64,000 bases of DNA from Tolypothrix sp. PCC 7712. Lineage in GTDB: Bacteria; Cyanobacteriota; Cyanobacteriia; Cyanobacteriales; Nostocaceae. Made by a program: the position numbers and the translations under genes. How positions within the stretch are numbered: position 1 is the stretch's first letter; the number at the start of each line of letters is the position of its first letter. Under the pieces are notes generated by a model. That model was not told where the DNA came from. It ran no database searches and worked only from the letters and a program-made list of their open reading frames with translations. Location: positions 6,449,390-6,513,389 of the forward strand of contig NZ_CP063785.1 of NCBI RefSeq assembly GCF_025860405.1. The letters are read 5' to 3'. Shown here piece after piece: positions 18,481 through 26,426 of this stretch.

Positions 18481-18504
18481 AGGGACGCACATCTGTACGC
18501 CCCC
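18481..18504 (-). terminator. Hairpin, possible terminator
   Basis: GGGCGTACA and TGTGCGTCCC pair around a short loop on the minus strand, followed by TATTTCATTTTT. It lies just after the DUF2808 stop codon. It is also similar to a dispersed cyanobacterial repeat, so its role is uncertain. Confidence 0.35.
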
Positions 18505-18544
18505 ATTAGTGGTTTGGAAACAATTGCAAATTTAATTACCAGAC

Positions 18545-19075
18545 TTAGAAGTCGTTTTGGTAAAACTGTAACCCTGCTACACCCAGAGATTGACCTTCTG
18601 TACTTTGATCTACGGGAGCAGCCTTGACGTTAAATAAGTAAAATCCTTCGTAAGCAGGATTACGATATGGCTTCAGAGCGATGGTTACGGTTTGACCAGG
18701 TGGTAAAGGCTGTGCGAACTGGATTGTTACAGTATTGTCTTGATTAGGGTTACTAGCGATCGCAACTGGCAGATTTTCTCCAGCGCGATCGCTTGTTCCC
18801 ACAAAGGCGCTACTTTGTTGAGCATCAAACTCAATATTTTCGCCACCTTGAATCTGTGTCAGTGTCACCTGTTGTAAGGGTTTGGTTGCAGAAGCGGGTA
18901 CAGCGACAGTGAAATAATAGGTTGCTGTCGAGACATTGGTTTGATTGTACGTAGTTCTAGCACTCAGAGGTACTGTAACATCAGTATTAGCAGCATAAGT
19001 TTTGGAAATCGGCAGCAAACAGAGACCAAAACTGAGAGCTAAGACAGCTTTAGATAATCTAGAAATATTCTTCAT
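18545..19075 (-). CDS. DUF2808 exported protein (second paralogue)
   Basis: A clear signal peptide (residues 1-28: KAVLALSFGLCLLPISKTYA, cleavage likely after AYA). The mature part has the DUF2808 blocks ATYYFTVAVPA, LQQVTLTQIQGGENIEF, PLPPGQTVTIALKPYRNP and GFYLFNVKAAP. It is a paralogue of the gene at 13114. The large empty region upstream (over 700 bases) may hold complex regulation. Function unknown; periplasmic or outer-surface location is inferred from the signal peptide. Confidence 0.87.
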   Translation of the reverse strand: MKNISRLSKAVLALSFGLCLLPISKTYAANTDVTVPLSARTTYNQTNVSTATYYFTVAVPASATKPLQQVTLTQIQGGENIEFDAQQSSAFVGTSDRAGENLPVAIASNPNQDNTVTIQFAQPLPPGQTVTIALKPYRNPAYEGFYLFNVKAAPVDQSTEGQSLGVAGLQFYQNDF

Positions 19076-19817
19076 GGCAGTTACGGAATGGATACGGATG
19101 GATAGTTAAATTAGGCTTTAAAATGAGCAAACCAATTGCAAAAGCATCCTCAAGTCATAGCCAATTTATGACTATAAGCTGATGTCACGTTTGCTGATTT
19201 GCCATAAGTAAGTAGACGAAGAAACTATGCCAGCGTCATATATCTGGCGGTTTCTCATCATATCGAAGACTTCATCTTCTTCAGCCTAATTTTCGGAACA
19301 TGGCAAATATATTCTGGCTTAATTATTGAGATTTTTACAAGTAAAATATATCAATAACTAAATATTTTTCTTGCTTTATAAACACCCATAATCCCATGTG
19401 ATTTAGAGCGTTTTGATAGCTTTCAAAAAATAGGCTGTAATCCAAATGAAGATGTTTTAATCCAGCATAGAAGAGAGGTTTTCATGCTTTAACCCTGTAA
19501 TTTATCTCATGAACTTCTAGCTCTGAATTGTTCAGACTGATGTTTTATTGGTTATATTTACAAGATAAAACTAGCTAAATAACTTAATCAAATATTCTTT
19601 CTTTTTAAAAGGATAAATAAAAATTATCGATCATCAATTTTGTGATGCAGAAGCAGCTAAAAATATTAAATTTAATATCTATGTCATTCGAGTAGGATGC
19701 ATTACACTGCTACTAAAGCAGATTCCCATCTCTAATAATTAAAAAAATAAATCGAATTCCAATATCTATGTTAGAAGCAGCTTAAGTAATACCAATTCTC
19801 TAAAATTACGTTATGTA
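19076..19817. other. Intergenic, no gene seen
   Basis: AT-rich upstream region of the minus-strand DUF2808 gene. I find no open frame of note, no tRNA and no recognisable riboswitch. Confidence 0.5.
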
Positions 19818-19879
19818 GCAGATTCGATGTTTATGAGTAACAGCAATTAATTGAAAAAAGTAATGAGTAATAAGTAAAT

Positions 19880-20040
19880 GGGTGCATCCCAGTTTTTATT
19901 TTATAACTAGAGAATTAAGCGTCATTGCGAGGAGGAACGACGAAGCAATCGCATGGATTTATTCCTGGTGAGAGATTTTGCGATTGCTTCACTCCACTTC
20001 GTTGCGTTCGCAATGACATTGAAAAAAGTGGGATGCTCCC
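19880..20040. mobile_element. MITE family D with 9-base target duplication
   Basis: The terminal repeats are GGGTGCATCCCAGTTTTT on the left and, read on the other strand at the right, GGGAGCATCCCACTTTTTT. TAAGTAAAT is perfectly duplicated on both sides (19871-19879 and 20041-20049). The interior is a long palindrome starting GTCATTGCGAGGAGGAACGA and ending CGTTCGCAATGAC. A related sequence at 59763-59871 shows the same surroundings without the element. Confidence 0.8.
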
Positions 20041-20053
20041 TAAGTAAATTTCC

Positions 20054-20139
20054 TACCCATTACTCATTACTCATTACTCATTACTCATTACTCATTACTC
20101 ATTACCCATTACCCATTACCCATTACCCATTACCCATTA
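20054..20139 (+). repeat. Heptamer repeat (ATTACTC)n / (ATTACCC)n
   Basis: About twelve copies of a 7-base unit end at the 3' end of the convergent DOPA-dioxygenase-like gene. The unit changes from ACTCATT to ACCCATT midway. Confidence 0.9.
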
Positions 20140-20496
20140 TGATTTTGTACTAATCTGCCTCAGAACATGAATGTTCAGATCCAGCCTATTTCCTAACCAT
20201 AAAGAATGGTCTGTATGATCTGCGACATCATCACCAGTTAAAGGGTGAACCAAAATATCTAAACCTTCACGATGAAGCATTAACCAAGGAACAACCTTAG
20301 CAAACTGATCTAGAGCGAATGCTACTTGATACATTGATTGAGGATGTGGGCCGATAGGCTTTTCATGCCAACGTCCCAATTGGACTTCAAAATTAGCGCC
20401 TAACCCTTCCCGTACACGAGAAGCCGCCTCACGAGTTGCAATATCAAAGTAAATATGAGCGTGAAACCCTGTAATACCAACATTATTTTCTGTCAT
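20137..20496 (-). CDS. DOPA 4,5-dioxygenase-like protein
   Basis: A 119-residue protein of the DOPA dioxygenase family: GFHAHIYFDIATREAA near the N-terminus (HAH metal ligands), LGRWHEKPIGPHPQSMYQVAF in the middle and DILVHPLTGDDVADHTDHSLWLG near the end, supplying further histidines. In plants and fungi such enzymes open the DOPA ring; the bacterial substrate is not known. The ATG at 20496 follows a GGAG site; an in-frame GTG 15 bases earlier is less likely. Single gene. Confidence 0.88.
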   Translation of the reverse strand: MTENNVGITGFHAHIYFDIATREAASRVREGLGANFEVQLGRWHEKPIGPHPQSMYQVAFALDQFAKVVPWLMLHREGLDILVHPLTGDDVADHTDHSLWLGNRLDLNIHVLRQISTKS

Positions 20497-20559
20497 AGCT
20501 CTTAACTCCACTGAGGACTACCAAAATTATCTCTTTGCTGTGTCGGTAGAGGAAGTATA

Positions 20560-20611
20560 GGGAGATGAGGGAGATGAGGGAGATGAGGGAGATGAGGGAG
20601 ATGAGGGAGAT
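20560..20611 (+). repeat. Tandem 9-mer repeat (GATGAGGGA)n
   Basis: Nearly six perfect copies, upstream of the DOPA-dioxygenase-like gene. Same family as the repeat at 4414. Confidence 0.9.
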
Positions 20612-20691
20612 AAAATAATTTTTATTGCCAAGCATATAAATGAGACTGGTCTTTTTACTCAGAACTCACGAGCCAGGATCATAAAACTTAA

Positions 20692-20924
20692 CTTTCCGCA
20701 AAAACTGAATTTTGCTACGCTCTGTAGGTTTTGATAACAGAAATAAGCAAGTGAAAATACAGAGAATAAAAATAAATATTACATTCATCAGAAGAAAAGA
20801 CGAAAAAAAGATATTGTCTTTAATGGTTAATAATTCAGGTTATAAATCAGCTTGCAGTTTGGGAAAAATTACCCGAAAACCTTCTCAGCACGTACTCCAG
20901 TCACTTTAGAGTTTTGCGGAAAAG
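20692..20924. mobile_element. Possible MITE upstream of the CIS locus
   Basis: Terminal inverted repeat CTTTCCGCAAAAACT on the left and CTTTTCCGCAAAACT on the other strand at the right. A 65-codon TTG-start frame lies inside it but has no ribosome binding site. No target duplication is clear. The element sits directly before the first CIS gene and may carry or disturb its promoter. Confidence 0.45.
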
Positions 20925-21058
20925 ATATATAAATATTTTAACAATATTCTTAACATTTCATGGGCATTTTTCTATACAACTGCCCTAGTTTAACTAGTTA
21001 GTAGTACTTATGTAGATGAAAACATCCAGGCATCTGCTGATTCATTCACCAACTTCTT

Positions 21059-21637
21059 ATGATATTTGATGCAATGAGGTTGATACAGGTTGCTTTGCAA
21101 CGCTACATCTTGGAGATGGAGCCAGAACTTGGAGCTGGGCCGATTGTGCTGATAGATAACATTGCTATGGCTGAAGAACTCGGTGGCCCTAACAATCAAT
21201 TAAATGGTCATGTAGTAATGAGTTTAGTAAATCTCCAAGAGGAGACTACTTTGAAAAATTCTTCTTACTATCGGTTGGAAAACAATCGCACAATCTATCA
21301 AAACCCACCGATTCACCTCAACCTGTTTATCCTTTTTTCTGCCCTACATAATAAGTACGATACAGCCCTCAGACTCTTGTCGCGGGTGGTCGAGTTTTTT
21401 CAATCGCAAACCGAAATCTCGTTTAACGCTACGCCTGGAACTGGTATTGGTTCACGCGATATCAGGATAGTACCAGACCTTTATTCCCTCTCTTTTGAGC
21501 AACTTAATCATCTCTGGGGGTCTTTAGGTGGTAAACAAGTACCTTTTGTTCTCTATCGTGCTCGTTTAGTAGCCGTAGAAGCGCAAAAACGCCAGGCGGA
21601 AAGCGAAGTCATCACTGGAATCTCTATCAATGAGTGA
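21059..21637 (+). CDS. cis16: CIS cap/terminator protein (DUF4255, Afp16/Pvc16 family)
   Basis: The first gene of the contractile injection system. The DUF4255 signature is present: ALQRYILEMEP near the N-terminus, VVMSLVNLQEETTLKN, NPPIHLNLFILFSALHNKYDTALRLLSRVVEFFQ and FEQLNHLWGSLGGKQVPFVLYRARLV. In AFP and PVC particles this protein caps the distal end of the tube and sheath and stops elongation. The 192-residue length is typical. Its last codons lie 15 bases before the next start, so it leads an operon that continues into the sheath gene. A possible MITE upstream leaves about 135 bases for the promoter. Confidence 0.9.
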   Translation: MIFDAMRLIQVALQRYILEMEPELGAGPIVLIDNIAMAEELGGPNNQLNGHVVMSLVNLQEETTLKNSSYYRLENNRTIYQNPPIHLNLFILFSALHNKYDTALRLLSRVVEFFQSQTEISFNATPGTGIGSRDIRIVPDLYSLSFEQLNHLWGSLGGKQVPFVLYRARLVAVEAQKRQAESEVITGISINE

Positions 21638-21651
21638 GGGGAGAAGTAGCG

Positions 21652-22845
21652 ATGAATCTATACAAAAGACTCCTCAATTTAGAACTCTGGCATGACTATT
21701 ATTTAGGTCAACCCGACCCGCCAGAATCACTACCAAGCAATTATGACATCTCTAGTACGTTGGCTGTAGTTCCGACTCTAGAGTGTTTGCGATCGCTTCG
21801 CAATCTGCGTTGTCTTTTTCGTCCCCAGCCTCGCGGTGCAAGCATCTTTGCTCAGGTAGTGGAGGTGTCGCCTAATGTATTTAAGACGGTGCTGAAAATT
21901 GATCGACCATTAAGGCTAACATTTTGGCTAGTAGTGCGCGATCGCTATTTTGCCAATTTCACAAATCTGTCCCTAACTACAAATCGCCAGCAAATTTACT
22001 ATTTCTCCAACGTTTCTGGCAATCAAGGACAAGCTTTATTTCTGACGCAACCTTTATCGACTTACACTGCTAACAGTGAATACGGTGTAGGACAATTAGT
22101 TAGCTACGCAGGTAAAACCCTGGAAGCCTTGCGTTACCAATCCTCTGCCACTGCTATCCCTAATGATAGTGATTGGCAAACCTTACCAAATACCCAGTAT
22201 GTTTCTCAACTAGACTTGCGATCGCGTCAGAGACTTGAGCGCACACATATCATTAAGAACGCCAATCCAGGCGATCGCTTTCGCTTCACTTTGGTAGATG
22301 TGAATCAACAGGAAACTTACGCTAGGGAAGTCACGATTCCAAATCAGCATACTGCTGGTAATGATTTTGCCGCGAACTTAAATTTTGCGGGGCAAATTCC
22401 TGGACGCTATCGGCTGTTACTTAATGGTGCAGAGGTTGATGATTTTGTACTTTTTGACCCCTTGGCTGGAAGGGATGCATTTGCCTTAGTTGAAATCGCT
22501 GTCAATTCCAATGTTGTACCCACAGCGTTTAACTTCTTACAACCCGACGCAAACACAACCCTAATTCAACCTAAAACCTACGTTATTCGTTATAAAAATC
22601 GCTCAACTCGCTGGCGCTATCGCTACGAGAAGCCGCATGGCTTTACTGCTGACAAATTACCTGATTTTGAATTAATAGATGCTAAAACCTATGCAACCAA
22701 ACGACCACTGGGCTTACGCCTGCAACCTGATAGTTTGCTTACAGACGGTAAAGATAATCCACTACCAGCACCAGGAGTAGCTTTAATTAAACCCGAAACT
22801 AAGCAACCATCTGGTCTCACCATTTATTCTGACATCCATTTGTAG
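21652..22845 (+). CDS. CIS-associated protein of unknown function
   Basis: A 397-residue protein with no domain I recognise. It is wedged between the cap and sheath genes, 14 bases after the former and 11 before the latter. The N-terminus (LLNLELWHDYYLGQPDPPESLPSNYD) is distinctive. The rest looks beta-rich (short strands such as YFSNVSGNQGQALFLTQPL and FRFTLVDVNQQETYAREVTI), with an Ig-like feel and no signal peptide. The start is the ATG at 21652, preceded by GGGGAGAAG. Because CIS loci keep assembly genes together, a role in particle assembly or decoration is likely but unproven. Confidence 0.7.
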   Translation: MNLYKRLLNLELWHDYYLGQPDPPESLPSNYDISSTLAVVPTLECLRSLRNLRCLFRPQPRGASIFAQVVEVSPNVFKTVLKIDRPLRLTFWLVVRDRYFANFTNLSLTTNRQQIYYFSNVSGNQGQALFLTQPLSTYTANSEYGVGQLVSYAGKTLEALRYQSSATAIPNDSDWQTLPNTQYVSQLDLRSRQRLERTHIIKNANPGDRFRFTLVDVNQQETYAREVTIPNQHTAGNDFAANLNFAGQIPGRYRLLLNGAEVDDFVLFDPLAGRDAFALVEIAVNSNVVPTAFNFLQPDANTTLIQPKTYVIRYKNRSTRWRYRYEKPHGFTADKLPDFELIDAKTYATKRPLGLRLQPDSLLTDGKDNPLPAPGVALIKPETKQPSGLTIYSDIHL

Positions 22846-22856
22846 AGTAGAAAACT

Positions 22857-24359
22857 ATGCCAAGCACCTACAAAACCCCAGGGGTTTACATCGAGGAAAT
22901 CTCCAAGTTACCCCCCTCCATAGCTGAAGTAGCAACTGCGATTCCCGCTTTTGTGGGATATACTCAACAAGCTATAATTGATGGTCGTGATTTATACGCC
23001 GAGCCTGTCGCCGACCCTACCGCCGACACTGCGATCGCAGTCAAACGCATTACTTCGCTGTTGGAATACGAACAATACTTTGGTAAGACCGAGCCAGAAA
23101 CCGGGATTACGGTCACCATTGTAGAACAAGTTGATGACAAAAATCCTCCCAATGTCATTGAGCGCACAGTGATCGGTAGCATCAGCAAACCTTCGCCGCA
23201 TAATATGTACTATGCTCTCCAGGCATTCTTTAAAAATGGTGGCGGGCCTTGCTATATCGTCTCTGTAGGCAGTGTAAAGGCATCTGGCGGTGTAATTTCA
23301 GATGGGGCTTTACAGGCAGGTATTGAAGAAGTAGCGAAAGAAGACGAAGTGACTTTGTTTGTCTTCCCAGAATCACAAGCCCTCTATACTTTAGCTCAAG
23401 ACAATAGAGTCGGTGTTTTTGGTGATGCTCTCAATCAATGTGGGTTACTGCAAGACCGATTTGTAATTATGGATCTGCAAGTACCCGACCCTCAACAGAC
23501 TATCAACGCAGCAGCTGATAAGTTTCGCGAACTGAGTTTATCTTTGGATAACCTCAAGTATGGGGCTGTGTATGCACCCAATGTTGAGACTATTTTCAAT
23601 TATGAGTATGACCCTGCGTCTGTTAGCATCATCCATCAGCGAATAGCGCCTAATGGTAACAAGAGTGATGGCCCCTTTAATAATCTAAAGATGTCTAGTT
23701 TGGCAGCAAGTCAAACAGATGCGACTGTAGGCAATGCCATTTTGTTTAACTTAGCCAAAGCTGCTGTAGAAGCAATTCCCCTCGTACTTCCTCCTAGTCC
23801 CCTGGTGGCGGGTCAATATGCCACAGTTGATAATACTCGTGGTGTGTTTAAGGCTCCAGCTAATGTGGCTCTCAGTTCAGTGATTAAACCCACCATCAAA
23901 ATCACTAGCGCGCAACAAGAGGATCTTAACGTCCATCCGACTGGTAAATCTATCAATGCGATTCGGGCCTTTACTGGCAAAGGAACCTTGATTTGGGGTG
24001 CAAGGACTCTGGCCGGAAATGATAACGAATGGCGTTATGTGCCAGTGCGCCGCTTTTTTAATATGGCCGAAGAATCGATTAAAAAAGCCACCGAGGGATT
24101 TGTCTTCGAGCCTAACGATGCCAACACCTGGGTGAAAGTGCGCGCCATGATAGAAAACTTCCTCATCTTGCAATGGCGTGCTGGCGCACTAGCGGGAGCT
24201 AAACCCGAACAAGCTTTCTTTGTAAAAGTAGGACTCAATGAAACCATGACCGCACTTGATATTCTAGAAGGTCGGATGATTATTGAGATTGGTATGGCAG
24301 TAGTACGTCCTGCAGAATTCATCATCTTGAAATTCTCCCACAAGATGCAAGAGAGTTAA
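22857..24359 (+). CDS. cis2: CIS contractile sheath protein
   Basis: Phage-tail-sheath family. The N-terminus YKTPGVYIEEISKLPPSIA is the classic sheath opening, followed by AFVGYTQQA. The conserved C-terminal domain contains WGARTLAGNDNEWRYVPVRRFFN, IKKATEGFVFEPND, WVKVRAMIENFL and the last strand PAEFIILKFSHKMQES, which exchanges with neighbouring subunits. Contraction of this sheath drives the inner tube into a target membrane. There is only one sheath gene here, whereas AFP has three. The length of 500 residues is normal. The two tube genes follow directly. Confidence 0.95.
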   Translation: MPSTYKTPGVYIEEISKLPPSIAEVATAIPAFVGYTQQAIIDGRDLYAEPVADPTADTAIAVKRITSLLEYEQYFGKTEPETGITVTIVEQVDDKNPPNVIERTVIGSISKPSPHNMYYALQAFFKNGGGPCYIVSVGSVKASGGVISDGALQAGIEEVAKEDEVTLFVFPESQALYTLAQDNRVGVFGDALNQCGLLQDRFVIMDLQVPDPQQTINAAADKFRELSLSLDNLKYGAVYAPNVETIFNYEYDPASVSIIHQRIAPNGNKSDGPFNNLKMSSLAASQTDATVGNAILFNLAKAAVEAIPLVLPPSPLVAGQYATVDNTRGVFKAPANVALSSVIKPTIKITSAQQEDLNVHPTGKSINAIRAFTGKGTLIWGARTLAGNDNEWRYVPVRRFFNMAEESIKKATEGFVFEPNDANTWVKVRAMIENFLILQWRAGALAGAKPEQAFFVKVGLNETMTALDILEGRMIIEIGMAVVRPAEFIILKFSHKMQES

Positions 24360-24414
24360 TCTCTGCGATCGCTAATTTTTTAATCATCAAATTAACCCAT
24401 CAATCTCAACAGTT

Positions 24415-24852
24415 ATGACTGATAATGCTTATCCTTTACCCAAATTTCATTTCCAGGTAGAGTGGGGTGGCTCTCGTCTCGGATTCACCGAAGTTTCTGG
24501 TTTGAACGTAGAAACGGACATGATCGAATACCGCGAAGGTAATATGCCCGAATATCACAAACTCAATATGCCCGGAATGCAGAAATTGAGCAAAATCACC
24601 ATGAAGCGCGGCACCTTCAAGAAAGACAACGATTTCTACAATTGGTGGAATACAGTAGCCCTCAACACCATTGAACGCCGCGATTTAACTATCAGCTTGC
24701 TCAATGAAAAACATGAGCCAGTCGTCGTCTGGAAAGTCAAACACGCCTGGCCTACCAAAGTTCAATCTAGCGATTTAAAAGGCGATAGTAACGAAGTCGC
24801 AATCGAAACTATTGAAATTGCCCACGAAGGTTTAACAATTCAAAATGGATAG
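24415..24852 (+). CDS. cis1: CIS inner tube protein 1 (gp19/Hcp-like)
   Basis: T4-gp19-like tube protein: PLPKFHFQVEWGGSRLGFTEVSGL at the N-terminus, then EYREGN, KITMKRGTF, WWNTV and the end SNEVAIETIEIAHEGLTIQNG. It is the repeated ring subunit of the tube inside the sheath. The 145-residue length fits. The gene lies 55 bases after the sheath stop and is separated from the second tube gene by heptamer repeats. Confidence 0.95.
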   Translation: MTDNAYPLPKFHFQVEWGGSRLGFTEVSGLNVETDMIEYREGNMPEYHKLNMPGMQKLSKITMKRGTFKKDNDFYNWWNTVALNTIERRDLTISLLNEKHEPVVVWKVKHAWPTKVQSSDLKGDSNEVAIETIEIAHEGLTIQNG

Positions 24853-24867
24853 TTAATGGTGTTGTTT

Positions 24868-24990
24868 GTTGACGGTTGACGGTTGACTGTTGACAAACTA
24901 TGCAATAAATATCATCAACCAATACAAACCCCAAAACCTAGATCATGTACAAGTTTCTTAATTTTGAATTTTGAATTTTGAATTTTGAAT
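24868..24990 (+). repeat. Heptamer repeats (GTTGACG/T)n and (TTTTGAA)n
   Basis: Two short heptamer arrays fill the gap between the tube genes. The second, TTTTGAATTTTGAATTTTG, ends a few bases before the next ATG and stands where a ribosome binding site should be. Confidence 0.85.
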
Positions 24991-24994
24991 TGTT

Positions 24995-25474
24995 ATGATG
25001 TCTGCTTATCCCCCAGTAGGTTTCTTTTTTGATGTAGTTTTTCAGGGTGAAAACCTGGATAAAGAAGCAGTAGAAACTCGCTTTCAGAGTGTGACCGGTC
25101 TGAGTGTAGATATGCAGACTGAAACTCTCAAAGAAGGCGGTGAAAATCGTTTTGAGCATATCCTACCAGTACGGACTAAATATAGTCCCCTGGTACTGAA
25201 ACGGGGCTTAGTTAAAGATTCAAAGATGGTGAAGTGGTGTATGGATGCTATTCTCAACTTTGAAATCCGTCCGATGAATTTGTTAGTAAGGTTGCTACAT
25301 CTGAGGCGTTCTAATCCTAGCCAACCTCAGGCAGATATTGAACCCTTGATGACCTGGAAAGTTATTAATGCTTGGCCTAAAAAGTGGTCAATTTCCGAAT
25401 TTAACGCCGAGCAAAACTCAATTGCAATTGAATCTTTGGAGTTAAATTATAGCTATTTTGAGCCACTGACTTAG
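24995..25474 (+). CDS. CIS inner tube protein 2 (baseplate-proximal, Afp5-like)
   Basis: A second gp19-like protein of 159 residues: YPPVGFFFDVVFQGENLDKEAVETRFQSVTGLSVD, LKEGGENRFEH, LVLKRGLVKDSKM and the end NSIAIESLELNYSYFEPL. It differs from the first by an insert after the first strand (GENLDKEAVETR) and a longer loop (LLHLRRSNPSQPQAD). In related particles such a variant forms the first tube ring on the baseplate. A TTTTGAA heptamer array replaces a recognisable ribosome binding site. Confidence 0.88.
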   Translation: MMSAYPPVGFFFDVVFQGENLDKEAVETRFQSVTGLSVDMQTETLKEGGENRFEHILPVRTKYSPLVLKRGLVKDSKMVKWCMDAILNFEIRPMNLLVRLLHLRRSNPSQPQADIEPLMTWKVINAWPKKWSISEFNAEQNSIAIESLELNYSYFEPLT

Positions 25475-25477
25475 GGA

Positions 25478-25520
25478 ATTGTTGACTGTTAACTGTTGAC
25501 TGTTAACTGTTGACAGTTGA
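25478..25520 (+). repeat. Heptamer repeat (GTTGACT/GTTAACT)n
   Basis: About six 7-base units between tube gene 2 and the DUF5908 gene; related to arrays at 24868 and 61805. Confidence 0.85.
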
Positions 25521-25541
25521 CAAAATTGGAGGAGAATATTG

Positions 25542-25715
25542 ATGCCAATAGAGATTAGAGAACTGGTGATCAAAACCTCAATTAATGATGGGGAACAAGG
25601 TCAAAATAACACTTCTAGAACACAAGGGAACAATGGTGCTAATGACCAAGATGCCATTATTGCAGCTTGTGTGGAACAAGTACTAGCCATCCTCAAAGAA
25701 AAATCAGAGCGTTAA
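25542..25715 (+). CDS. DUF5908 small CIS protein
   Basis: A 57-residue protein: MPIEIRELVIKTSIND, a Gln/Asn-rich middle and the end CVEQVLAILKEKSER. The MPIEIRELVIK start and the C-terminal VEQVLxILKxK helix are the DUF5908 signature found in CIS loci between the tube and LysM-type adaptor genes. A strong ribosome binding site (GGAGGAG) precedes the ATG, and the adaptor gene begins three bases after the stop. The role is unknown; its position suggests a baseplate or tube-assembly helper. Confidence 0.8.
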   Translation: MPIEIRELVIKTSINDGEQGQNNTSRTQGNNGANDQDAIIAACVEQVLAILKEKSER

Positions 25716-25718
25716 TCT

Positions 25719-26426
25719 ATGACAGGTGAACTCACAAAAATTAAAATCTTGGTCTACCAGAACAAGCAAATGAATCAGAAAGTTGGAGAATTTGACCTCC
25801 CTATAAATCCGGAGCAGTTTTCTCAAGCTTTTAAAGTGGAATACGATTTATCTCAAGCTCAAGGCTCGCAAGGGAATGATCCAAAATTTAAATTTACGCG
25901 TCCTGAAGAAATGAAGCTTGATTTTACTTTTGATGGTACAAATGTTGTACCCATCAAAGGTAAACCTAATAAGTTTTATAAGAATGTCGCGCAACAAGTG
26001 CAGGATTTTCTGAATGCGGTCTACACAATGGATGGTGGAACCCACAAACCGAATTTTCTGCGCTTGTTGTGGGGTAACTTTTCTTTTGGGAATAAAAACG
26101 GCTTTGATTGCATTCTCAAAGATTTACAAATTAACTACACCCTATTTTCCCCTGATGGACAGCCCTTGCGGGCTAGGCTTAGTGCTAACTTTGTTAACTA
26201 CATCGAGCAAGAACGTCGGCTAAAAGAAGAAGGGAAAAAATCACCTGATGTCACCCATCAACGCAAAGTCACAGCTGGCAAGACATTACCTTTAATGACC
26301 TATGACATTTACGGTGACCCAACTTATTATCTGCAAATTGCCAAGGTGAATGGTCTGATTAATTTTCGGCGTTTAGCTACTAATACTGATTTGAGATTTC
26401 CACCGCTTGAGAAAACCGAATCATGA
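25719..26426 (+). CDS. cis7: CIS tube/baseplate adaptor (Afp7/Pvc7 family)
   Basis: A 235-residue member of the CIS tube-adaptor family that joins the spike hub to the first tube ring. The N-terminal domain has FDLPINPEQFSQAFKVEY and PEEMKLDFTFDGT; the C-terminal part has GKTLPLMTYDIYGDPTYYLQIAKVNGL and the end FRRLATNTDLRFPP, a LysM-like region. Its last bases overlap the VgrG start (ATGA), so the two are translationally coupled. Confidence 0.9.
   Translation: MTGELTKIKILVYQNKQMNQKVGEFDLPINPEQFSQAFKVEYDLSQAQGSQGNDPKFKFTRPEEMKLDFTFDGTNVVPIKGKPNKFYKNVAQQVQDFLNAVYTMDGGTHKPNFLRLLWGNFSFGNKNGFDCILKDLQINYTLFSPDGQPLRARLSANFVNYIEQERRLKEEGKKSPDVTHQRKVTAGKTLPLMTYDIYGDPTYYLQIAKVNGLINFRRLATNTDLRFPPLEKTES

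Noticed and set aside
20054..20139. CRISPR-like repeat array
   Set aside because: The units are seven bases long with no spacers, and no cas gene is present; these are cyanobacterial short tandem repeats. The same applies to all other heptamer and 9-mer arrays.
20712..20909. 65-codon gene with TTG start
   Set aside because: No ribosome binding site, odd composition, and it lies inside a probable MITE.
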